Source: Patescibacteria group bacterium (GTDB lineage Bacteria; Patescibacteriota; Minisyncoccia; UBA9983). From it: a stretch of DNA of 10,564 nucleotides. Shown in pieces: positions 5,512 to 10,564 of the stretch. Each line of letters starts with the position of its first letter. Within the stretch, counting starts at the first letter, position 1. The DNA is taken from assembly GCA_018827845.1 (NCBI GenBank), contig JAHJXC010000011.1:1-10564 (forward strand), written 5' to 3'. The notes under the pieces are model-generated. The model searched no databases. It saw nothing but the letters and a program-made list of their open reading frames with translations, and had not been told where the DNA came from. Position numbers and translations under genes: made by a program.

Positions 5512-6300
5512 ATGCCAAATATAATCTGGACAATTTCAGGAATAATTATCTTTATAATTTTAATCTCCATTAAACAGGTTAATCAGTATCAAAAGGGAGT
5601 TAAATTTAGATTAGGAAAGTATATTGGTCTAATGGAGCCGGGTTGGAGATTGGTTTGGCCGATTTTCTATTTCTACAAAAAGATAGATTTGAGAGTGAAG
5701 GCGGTAGATGTGCCAAATCAGGAGGCAATTACCAAAGATAATATCTCGGTCAGCGTTAATGCGGTTATTTATTATAAAGTCCAGGAAGCCAATAAGGCAG
5801 TTTTGGAGGTAGAAGATTTTTATTATGCTATTTCACAGTTAGCTCAAACAACAATGCGGAATGCCGTAGGCCAAGTGGATTTGGACGATCTTCTTTCTCA
5901 ACGAGACAGAGTTTCAGAAAGCATAAGAAGCATAATTGATAAAGCCACTGACCCCTGGGGAATAAAAGTTCTTAACGTTGAGTTAAAAGATATAACATTG
6001 CCGGAAGAAATGAAGAGAGTGATTGGTAAGCAAGCCGAAGCAGAAAGAGAAAAAAGAGCAATAATCATCAAGGCCGAGGGAGAAGTAATGGCCGCCAACA
6101 ATATGGCAAAAGCCGCTAGAATTTTATCAGAAGCCAAGGGAGCTCTTCATTTAAGAACTCTTCAGTCAATTAATGATGTAAGTTCCGATCAATCAAATAC
6201 GATTATTTTCGCTGTGCCTTTAGAAATTTTGAGAGCCTTTGAAAAATTTGGAAAAGAATTACCGGATGAGGACAAGGATAAGGAAAATAAGGATAAATGA
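5512..6300 (+). CDS. SPFH/Band 7 (stomatin/slipin-type) membrane protein
   Basis: A prohibitin-homology protein of the slipin type, which forms membrane-associated oligomers and is linked in other prokaryotes to lipid microdomains and control of membrane proteases. An N-terminal hydrophobic helix (about residues 4-20) is followed by the Band 7 domain (about 22-190), with the typical KGVKFRLGKYIGLMEPGWRLVWP segment, the VPNQEAITKDNISVSVNAVIYYKV strands, and the Ala/Glu-rich helix EMKRVIGKQAEAEREKRA. The C-terminus (about 245-262) is a short Asp/Glu/Lys tail. At 262 residues it is typical of slipins. The usual NfeD partner is not adjacent; the nearest membrane protease is the HtrA-type gene two genes downstream. 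It has its own promoter at the end of the GH1 gene. Confidence 0.9.
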   Translation: MPNIIWTISGIIIFIILISIKQVNQYQKGVKFRLGKYIGLMEPGWRLVWPIFYFYKKIDLRVKAVDVPNQEAITKDNISVSVNAVIYYKVQEANKAVLEVEDFYYAISQLAQTTMRNAVGQVDLDDLLSQRDRVSESIRSIIDKATDPWGIKVLNVELKDITLPEEMKRVIGKQAEAEREKRAIIIKAEGEVMAANNMAKAARILSEAKGALHLRTLQSINDVSSDQSNTIIFAVPLEILRAFEKFGKELPDEDKDKENKDK

Positions 6301-6317
6301 GACCAATTAAATTTAGC

Positions 6318-6345
6318 TTGAGTTAAATTAAAAATTTGCAAAAAT
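6318..6345 (+). promoter_or_regulatory. Weak candidate promoter for the transporter-hydrolase gene
   Basis: TTGAGT (6318-6323), a 16-bp spacer and AAAAAT (6340-6345) preceded by TGC (6337-6339). The -10 box matches only four of six positions. The layout fits the TGC-extended promoters seen elsewhere in the window and would give a leader of about 8 nt, but in such AT-rich sequence it could be chance. Confidence 0.3.
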
Positions 6346-6359
6346 AATGAGTTAATTTT

Positions 6360-8183
6360 ATGAATTGGTTGCTTATTGCCTTTATTGCGCAGATTGTGCT
6401 GGGGACCTCGGCGGTTTTTGACAAATTGCTCCTCAAGCGCAAATTTTTTGATCCTCTTGTTTATACATTTTGGCTCGGGCTTTTGGGGATTTTTTCTTTA
6501 ATAATCCTGCCATTTGGTTTTTCCAGTCTAGAAATAGGAACAATTATCACTGCTCTTTTTGCCGGCGCTCTTTTTGTCCTGGCAATGCTTTTCCTTTTTT
6601 ATGCTCTGGATTATTCTGAGGCATCCAGCACCTTGCCTATTATCGGTGGTTTTTCCCCTGTTTTTACGCTGATTATTAGTTATTTTTTACTAGGCTCTTT
6701 TTTAGGTTTTGGCGAATTTGTCAGTTTTTGTTTTTTGGTTTTGGGAGGAATAGTTCTTTTTCTTGTTGAGAAAAAAGAATTAAGGACTTTATCTTTTGTC
6801 CTGATTCTCGGCTCCTCTTTGTTTTTCGGCCTTTCCAATGTTTTAAGCAAGATTGTTTTTCAGGCCGGACCTTTTGTTTCAGGATTTATCTGGATAAAAA
6901 TTGGCGGAGTAATTTTTGTTCTTTTGCTTCTGTTGCGCAAATCTTTCCGCCAGAGAATTTTTTCTTCAACTCGCCAGACAAAAACTACCCATCATTTCCT
7001 TTATTTTACCAACCGGGCTTATGCCGGCCTCGGCTCAATACTTGTTTATTTTGCCATTTCCTTGGCTCATCCGGCATTAGTTGATGCCACACAAAGCTTG
7101 AAATATATCATTATTTTCTTTTTTGCATGGATTTTATTAAAAGAAAGATTTAAAGGGAAAATTTTAACAGGAAAAATCATTGCCACTTTTTTTATTGCTT
7201 TGGGAATTTTGTGGTTGGCATTGGTTAATTATTCCCAGAACATACCGCTTGATCCAAAACAAAATATTGAATGGAATCTGACTTTTTCAACAAAGTTCAG
7301 CCGCCAGCTTGGCCTGGATTGGCAGAAGAATTTTGAAGCCATTTTAGACGAAATAAAACCTTCAAAAATCCGGCTTGTTGCTTATTGGGATGAAATTGAA
7401 AAAGAGCCAGGCCAGTTTGATTTTTCTGAAACAGACTGGCTTATTCAAAAAACTCAAGAAAAGAATATTCCTGTGATTTTAACAGTGGGATTAAAAGTTC
7501 CGCGCTGGCCAGAATGCCATGAGCCCAAATGGGCCAAATTACAAAATTCAAATGACAAATTACAAAGCATACTTATTTTTATTGAAAAAGCCGTAGAAAG
7601 ATATAAAAATTATCCTAATCTTTACGCCTGGCAGGTGGAGAATGAGCCGTTTTTGTTTTTTGGAGAATGCGGAACAATAGATAAAAAAATTCTGGATGAA
7701 GAAATTAGCTTGGTAAAATCTTTAGATCCCGAACATCCTATTCTTATAACTGACGGCGGAGAAGCAGGATTATGGTATAAGGCAGCCAGGCGCGGAGATA
7801 TTTTTGGAACCACAATGTATCGGAATGTTTACCCTCGTTTTATCGGACCGATTTTTGGAAACATTGAATATCCTATCAGCCCGGCGTTTTTCAGGATTAA
7901 GGAAAAAATTACCCGTTTTCTCATAAATGATTACAGCAAACGTTTTATTGTTATTGAATTACAGGCAGAACCGTGGAGCCATGTTGAGCTTGTAAAAACA
8001 CCAATTGAGGAACAGATTAAACTATTTAGCCCGGAATATTTTAAGGATACGATCAGATACGCAAAAGAAACCGGTTTTGATGAATATTATCTTTGGGGCG
8101 CGGAATGGTGGTATTGGATGAAGGAAAACCAAGACCATCCGGAGTATTGGGAAGAGGCAAGGGATTTGTTATTGACACATTAG
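6360..8183 (+). CDS. EamA/DMT-type transporter fused to a clan GH-A glycoside hydrolase domain
   Basis: Two domains in one frame. Residues 1-289 form about ten hydrophobic helices in two halves (near 3-20, 30-53, 60-85, 92-115, 118-137, 143-165, 172-192, 213-236, 243-259, 267-289), the pattern of EamA drug/metabolite transporters. Residues about 295-607 are a TIM-barrel-type hydrolase: RLVAYWDEIEKEPGQFDFS, IPVILTVGLKVPRWP, AWQVENEPF (likely acid/base Glu 429) and FIVIELQAEPW (likely nucleophile Glu 533). The GH family is uncertain; the spacing and motifs recall GH5 or GH42. Basic clusters fall in the loops after helices 1, 5, 7 and 9, so by the positive-inside rule both ends, and the hydrolase, would be outside the cytoplasm. 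There is no stop or frame change at the junction. It could be a sugar-releasing transporter or a transporter-derived membrane anchor. Confidence 0.85.
   Translation: MNWLLIAFIAQIVLGTSAVFDKLLLKRKFFDPLVYTFWLGLLGIFSLIILPFGFSSLEIGTIITALFAGALFVLAMLFLFYALDYSEASSTLPIIGGFSPVFTLIISYFLLGSFLGFGEFVSFCFLVLGGIVLFLVEKKELRTLSFVLILGSSLFFGLSNVLSKIVFQAGPFVSGFIWIKIGGVIFVLLLLLRKSFRQRIFSSTRQTKTTHHFLYFTNRAYAGLGSILVYFAISLAHPALVDATQSLKYIIIFFFAWILLKERFKGKILTGKIIATFFIALGILWLALVNYSQNIPLDPKQNIEWNLTFSTKFSRQLGLDWQKNFEAILDEIKPSKIRLVAYWDEIEKEPGQFDFSETDWLIQKTQEKNIPVILTVGLKVPRWPECHEPKWAKLQNSNDKLQSILIFIEKAVERYKNYPNLYAWQVENEPFLFFGECGTIDKKILDEEISLVKSLDPEHPILITDGGEAGLWYKAARRGDIFGTTMYRNVYPRFIGPIFGNIEYPISPAFFRIKEKITRFLINDYSKRFIVIELQAEPWSHVELVKTPIEEQIKLFSPEYFKDTIRYAKETGFDEYYLWGAEWWYWMKENQDHPEYWEEARDLLLTH
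7535..7566 (+). repeat. In-frame short direct repeat in the hydrolase domain
   Basis: CAAATTACAAA occurs at 7535-7545 and again at 7556-7566, 21 bp (seven codons) apart, with a related AAATTCAAATGAC between them. It is translated as KLQNSNDKLQ in a loop region before the IEKAVERYKNYPN helix. Such CAAATTA/CAAATGA strings occur as dispersed low-complexity repeats in related genomes, to my recollection, which I cannot verify here. Confidence 0.4.
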
Positions 8184-8201
8184 CCGTTTTTCTGCTAAAA
8201 T
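8172..8201 (+). promoter_or_regulatory. Strong promoter for a leaderless htrA mRNA
   Basis: A perfect TTGACA (8172-8177), an 18-bp spacer and TAAAAT (8196-8201) preceded by TGC (8193-8195). The -35 box is in the last codons of the transporter-hydrolase gene. Predicted start near 8208 leaves only about 3 nt before ATG 8211. Confidence 0.7.
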
Positions 8202-8210
8202 ATAAACAAT

Positions 8211-9455
8211 ATGGAGAATCTTACTAGGACTCAAATTATTTTGCTGGTTTTACTGGTCAGTTTTGTGACCTCTTTAGCCACCGGCATTGTTACTGTTACT
8301 CTTGTTAATCAGGCGCCCCAGCCCATAACTCATACTCTTGGCAAGGTTATTGAAAAAACCATTGAAAGGGTTGTTCCAGGAGAGAGCCAGCCAGTCTCTG
8401 TTCAGCCGCCTGTGGTTATTTCTCCAGAAGAGGCAATAGTAAAAATAGTGCAGAATGTTTCTTCAGCAGTAGTGAGTGTTGTTGCTTCCAAAGATATTCC
8501 TGTTATAGAAAAATATTATATAAATCCTTTTGGAGATGATCCTTTATTCCAGATTCCTCAGTATCGCCAAAAAGGAACTGAGAAGAAAGACGTATCAAGC
8601 GGAACAGGATTTTTTGTTTCCTCTGACGGCCTTATAGTGACCAATAAGCATGTGGTGGAAGATACTGCTGCAGAATACACTGTAATAATGAATGATGGCC
8701 GCAAAATTAATGCAAAGGTTTTGGCGCGGGATCCTTTTCAGGATATAGCCATATTAAAAGTAGAAGGAGAAAAATTTAATTTTATTTCCCTTGGCAATTC
8801 TGATCAATTGAAAATCGGGCAAAGCGTGGTTGCCATTGGTAATGCGCTCGGCGAGTTCCAAAACACTGTTTCTGTTGGGATAATTTCCGGGCTTAACAGA
8901 AACATAACAGCCACCGGCGGTTTGTCAGGACCTGAATATCTGCAGGGACTTATACAGACGGATGCTGCTATAAACAGCGGAAATTCCGGAGGTCCGCTTA
9001 TCAATCTTTCCGGACAGGCAATCGGCATTAATACAGCCATGGCGCAAGGGGCGGAAAATATCGGTTTTGCTTTGCCTATAAATATTGCTAAGAGAGACAT
9101 TGAAGACGCAAAGCAATACGGCCAGATTAAATATCCTTATTTGGGAATAAGATATCAGGCAGTAACCTCAGCCATAAAAGACCAAAAGAAATTATCATTT
9201 GATTACGGACTTTTTTTAGTTAAGGGCTCTAATAGAGAACCGGCAGTGGCAAAAGACAGCCCAGCAGAAAAAGCAGGATTAAAAGAGGGAGATATTATTA
9301 TGGAATACAATGGAACAAAAATCTTAAATACTAGCATATTCGTTTCTCTTTTAAGTAAGAGCAGGGTTGGAGACAAGGTTGGTTTGAAGATCTGGCGCGA
9401 CAGCAAAGAAATGGAGATACAAATCATTCTTGAAGAAAGGCCAGGAAACCTGTAA
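8211..9455 (+). CDS. HtrA/DegP-type serine protease with one PDZ domain
   Basis: A membrane-anchored trypsin-fold protease that degrades misfolded envelope proteins. Order of parts: a short polar N-terminus, a transmembrane helix (about residues 8-30), a Pro/Val/Glu-rich linker (about 35-90), the protease domain (about 120-300) and one PDZ domain (about 310-410). The catalytic triad is visible: His 147 in TNKHVVE, Asp 178 in DPFQDIAILK and Ser 259 in GNSGGPL. The PDZ part carries SPAEKAGLKEGDIIMEYNG. Length (414) is usual for HtrA-like proteins with a single PDZ. The helix is not followed by a clear cleavage site, so it probably stays anchored with the protease outside. It has its own strong promoter and an almost leaderless mRNA. 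No two-component regulator lies beside it. Confidence 0.93.
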   Translation: MENLTRTQIILLVLLVSFVTSLATGIVTVTLVNQAPQPITHTLGKVIEKTIERVVPGESQPVSVQPPVVISPEEAIVKIVQNVSSAVVSVVASKDIPVIEKYYINPFGDDPLFQIPQYRQKGTEKKDVSSGTGFFVSSDGLIVTNKHVVEDTAAEYTVIMNDGRKINAKVLARDPFQDIAILKVEGEKFNFISLGNSDQLKIGQSVVAIGNALGEFQNTVSVGIISGLNRNITATGGLSGPEYLQGLIQTDAAINSGNSGGPLINLSGQAIGINTAMAQGAENIGFALPINIAKRDIEDAKQYGQIKYPYLGIRYQAVTSAIKDQKKLSFDYGLFLVKGSNREPAVAKDSPAEKAGLKEGDIIMEYNGTKILNTSIFVSLLSKSRVGDKVGLKIWRDSKEMEIQIILEERPGNL

Positions 9456-9460
9456 TAAAT

Positions 9461-9502
9461 GTTCTATCGCTTCGCTTGTTCTAATTGTTCTAATTGTTCT
9501 AA
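9461..9502 (+). repeat. 9-bp minisatellite array immediately before the four-helix-bundle gene
   Basis: Three exact tandem copies of TTGTTCTAA (9476-9484, 9485-9493, 9494-9502) end at the base before ATG 9503. A fourth GTTCTA lies at 9461-9466, 17 nt before the next GTTCT, separated by a TCGCTTCGCT stretch. The unit is the reverse complement of the AGAAC units in trmD and before the Clp gene. Function is unknown; the array occupies the place where a ribosome binding site would be. Confidence 0.7.
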
Positions 9503-9892
9503 ATGAATCCTATGAAAAAAGTTGAGTATAGTTTTTATCGCTTGGAGGTTTGGAAATTGGGAATGAATTTGGTCAATGAAATTTATTCTCTTACGAAAAA
9601 ATTTCCATCCGAAGAAAAATTTTGTCTAACCGCGCAAATAAGAAGAGCCGCAACCTCTATTCCCTTAAATATCGCAGAAGGCAGTATTAAAAGAACCAAA
9701 AAAGATTTTGCGTCATTTGTAAGAATCGCCCTAGGTTCTTTGATGGAAACAATGACTTGTATTGAAATAGCGTTAAATCAGAAATATATAGACCAATCAG
9801 AATATGAAAAAATTCAACCATTAATTCAAGAATTATATTTTAAACTCATTGCATTGGATAAATTTTTAACAGGCAAGAGCAGTAATCAGTGA
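9503..9892 (+). CDS. Four-helix-bundle protein of the 23S rRNA intervening-sequence protein (S23) family
   Basis: A 129-residue protein of the family first seen encoded in intervening sequences of 23S rRNA genes and now known as free-standing genes in many bacteria, with no settled function. The pattern is clear: YRLEVWKLGMNLVNEIYSLTKKFP (helix 1), then RRAATSIPLNIAEGSIKRTKKDFASFVRIALGSLME (the conserved SIPLNIAEG turn with helices 2 and 3), and a helix 4 near residues 98-122. It begins at ATG 9503 or at ATG 9512 (MKKVEYS), which fits the usual family start better; neither has a Shine-Dalgarno. The gene is not inside an rRNA operon here. It ends 10 nt before the SET-domain gene, so the two are probably one transcript. 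Confidence 0.9.
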   Translation: MNPMKKVEYSFYRLEVWKLGMNLVNEIYSLTKKFPSEEKFCLTAQIRRAATSIPLNIAEGSIKRTKKDFASFVRIALGSLMETMTCIEIALNQKYIDQSEYEKIQPLIQELYFKLIALDKFLTGKSSNQ

Positions 9893-9902
9893 TTATATAA
9901 TT

Positions 9903-10301
9903 ATGTTAGTGGTAAAAACCAAATTGGGTTTGTCTAAACTTAACGGTATAGGACTTTTTGCTGACCAGGATATTACAAAAGGGACAACTGTATGGAAAAA
10001 TAATCCTGAATTAAGTTTTATAAAATTTTCACAAGAGGAATGGAAGCGCAGAGAGAGAGAATTAAGTGAAGAATGCTTCAAGCAAATTAAAAATTATGGC
10101 TATAAATATAAAAAAGATGGGAATTATTATTTAGACATTGATAATACTAGATTCATAAATCATTCCAGAAATCCAAATTTAGTAGAAGATGAATCAAAAA
10201 ATGATATTGCTATAAAAGATATTAAAAAAGGTGAGGAAATTTTAATGGATTATACTTCTTTTTTCGACAAAGATTATTTAAAAGACGCAGATTATCTTTA
10301 A
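9903..10301 (+). CDS. SET-domain protein, putative protein-lysine methyltransferase
   Basis: A compact 132-residue SET domain. The N-terminal motif is GIGLFADQDITKGTTVW (cofactor-side strand-turn), followed by an acidic/basic helical insert (about residues 38-70), the knot motif RFINHSRNPNL and the C-terminal GEEILMDYTSFF with the catalytic-type tyrosine. SET enzymes transfer methyl groups from S-adenosylmethionine to lysines; the substrate of this one is unknown. There is no cysteine-rich pre-SET or post-SET region. The start ATG 9903 lies 10 nt after the stop of the four-helix-bundle gene, with no Shine-Dalgarno; a TATAAT-like string overlaps the start, too close to act as its own promoter. 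Co-transcription with the upstream gene is likely. Confidence 0.88.
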   Translation: MLVVKTKLGLSKLNGIGLFADQDITKGTTVWKNNPELSFIKFSQEEWKRRERELSEECFKQIKNYGYKYKKDGNYYLDIDNTRFINHSRNPNLVEDESKNDIAIKDIKKGEEILMDYTSFFDKDYLKDADYL

Positions 10302-10307
10302 AAAAAG

Positions 10308-10335
10308 TTGAAAAATCTTTTAAAAGTGCTATCAT
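10308..10335 (+). promoter_or_regulatory. Extended -10 promoter for the Clp gene
   Basis: TTGAAA (10308-10313), a 16-bp spacer and TATCAT (10330-10335) preceded by TGC (10327-10329). Predicted start is about 10342, so the leader of roughly 36 nt consists almost entirely of the 9-bp repeat array. No inverted repeat of the CIRCE or CtsR-box type is visible. Confidence 0.6.
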
Positions 10336-10337
10336 AT

Positions 10338-10373
10338 AGAACATCTAGAACAATTATAACAACTAGAACACCA
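10338..10373 (+). repeat. 9-bp minisatellite array in the leader of the Clp gene
   Basis: Four consecutive 9-bp units: AGAACATCT, AGAACAATT, ATAACAACT and AGAACACCA. They start three bases after the -10 box and end 4 nt before ATG 10378. The first 17 nt (from 10337) match trmD 3759-3775 exactly. Confidence 0.68.
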
Positions 10374-10377
10374 AGGT

Positions 10378-10564
10378 ATGCCGCCGTTTAATTTTACAAA
10401 CAAAGCGCAGGAAGCATTGCGCCGAGCGCATGAAATCGCCATAGAGCGAGGCCAGAACCATGTTGATGTGATTCATCTTTTGGCATCTTTAATTATGCAG
10501 GAAGACGGAATAATTGTTTCTATTTTGGACAAACTGGAAGTTGACCATGTTTTTCTTTCCGACA
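10378..10564 (+). CDS. Clp ATPase (ClpB/ClpC type), N-terminal part only
   Basis: The first 62 codons of a Clp/Hsp100 AAA+ unfoldase, cut by the right edge. The visible part is the Clp N-domain first repeat: NFTNKAQEALRRAHEIAIERGQNHVDVIHLLASL, followed by a second helix pair ending ILDKLEVDHVFLSD. This domain docks adaptors or substrates; ClpC partners ClpP for proteolysis while ClpB disaggregates. Which of the two this is cannot be told without the missing IGF/P-loop or middle-domain regions. ATG 10378 is supported by the family start MPPFNFT. AAGG lies only one base before ATG, too close to be a working Shine-Dalgarno. Confidence 0.9.
   Translation, partial: MPPFNFTNKAQEALRRAHEIAIERGQNHVDVIHLLASLIMQEDGIIVSILDKLEVDHVFLSD

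Noticed and set aside
5898..6137. Minus-strand 79-codon hydrophobic frame opposite the SPFH gene
   Set aside because: Antisense reading of the Ala/Glu-rich SPFH helix gives a hydrophobic composition by codon complementarity; no initiation signals.
6298..6300. Possible TGA recoding to glycine as in Gracilibacteria/SR1
   Set aside because: TGA ends the SPFH gene and the four-helix-bundle gene at family-appropriate lengths, and no reading frame contains internal TGA codons that need explaining.
8804..9427. Minus-strand open frames of 63-98 codons opposite htrA
   Set aside because: They lie wholly opposite the well-supported protease gene, overlap one another, and have no family features.
9893..9903. 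TATAAT at 9896-9901 as a promoter for the SET gene
   Set aside because: It is one base from the ATG, so transcription would begin inside the codons, and no -35 box is present at a workable distance.
9461..10373. CRISPR array suggested by regularly repeated AGAAC/GTTCT units
   Set aside because: Units are 9 bp and contiguous, without 30-bp repeats or unique spacers, and no cas genes are present.

Overview
The window looks like a piece of a small, AT-rich genome from a Patescibacteria/CPR bacterium, probably Parcubacteria-like. This is an inference from the gene repertoire and style: a shortened SMC, a stripped-down rpsP-khpA-trmD block without rimM or rplS, a free-standing 23S-IVP-type four-helix-bundle protein, and almost no Shine-Dalgarno sequences. 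TGA is used as an ordinary stop, so the code is not the TGA=Gly variant. Apart from one divergent, truncated gene at the left edge, every gene is on the + strand.

Layout: (1) 1-315 holds the 5' end of a minus-strand membrane-anchored protein of unknown function, with a textbook promoter and Shine-Dalgarno, and the intergenic region before smc. (2) 316-4185 is the chromosome/translation block: a hinge-poor 748-residue SMC, ribosomal protein S16, a KhpA-like KH protein and the tRNA methyltransferase TrmD. This is the smc...rpsP-ylqC...trmD neighbourhood known from Firmicutes with ftsY, ffh, rimM and rplS missing. (3) 4158-8183 holds a GH1 beta-glycosidase overlapping the trmD end, a stomatin/SPFH membrane protein, and a 607-residue fusion of a ten-helix EamA/DMT transporter to a clan GH-A glycoside hydrolase domain. 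(4) 8211-10564 holds an HtrA/DegP-type membrane-anchored serine protease, the four-helix-bundle protein, a SET-domain protein and the start of a Clp ATPase.

Regulation has a visible style. Several promoters fit TTGA(C/A)(A/T)-N16-18-TG(C/T)TANNAT, and at khpA, trmD and htrA, and probably ancestrally rpsP, the -10 box ends 6-11 nt before ATG, which implies leaderless or nearly leaderless mRNAs. Two places break this pattern in an interesting way. The rpsP promoter is separated from its gene by a 135-bp element with 22/23-nt complementary ends flanked by TATG copies; the predicted helix covers the rpsP start codon. The trmD start codon lies inside the right arm of a perfect 13-bp terminator-like hairpin whose loop holds part of the -10 box.

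The window also carries small repeats that enter coding sequence in frame: a GC-rich palindromic segment in the smc head-domain loop, and a 9-bp AGAACNNNN minisatellite that occurs inside trmD and, again, directly upstream of the four-helix-bundle gene and of the Clp gene. I see no tRNA, rRNA, CRISPR array, transposase or origin. The longest stretch without an identified gene is the 187-bp smc-rpsP gap, filled by the promoter and the inverted-repeat element.
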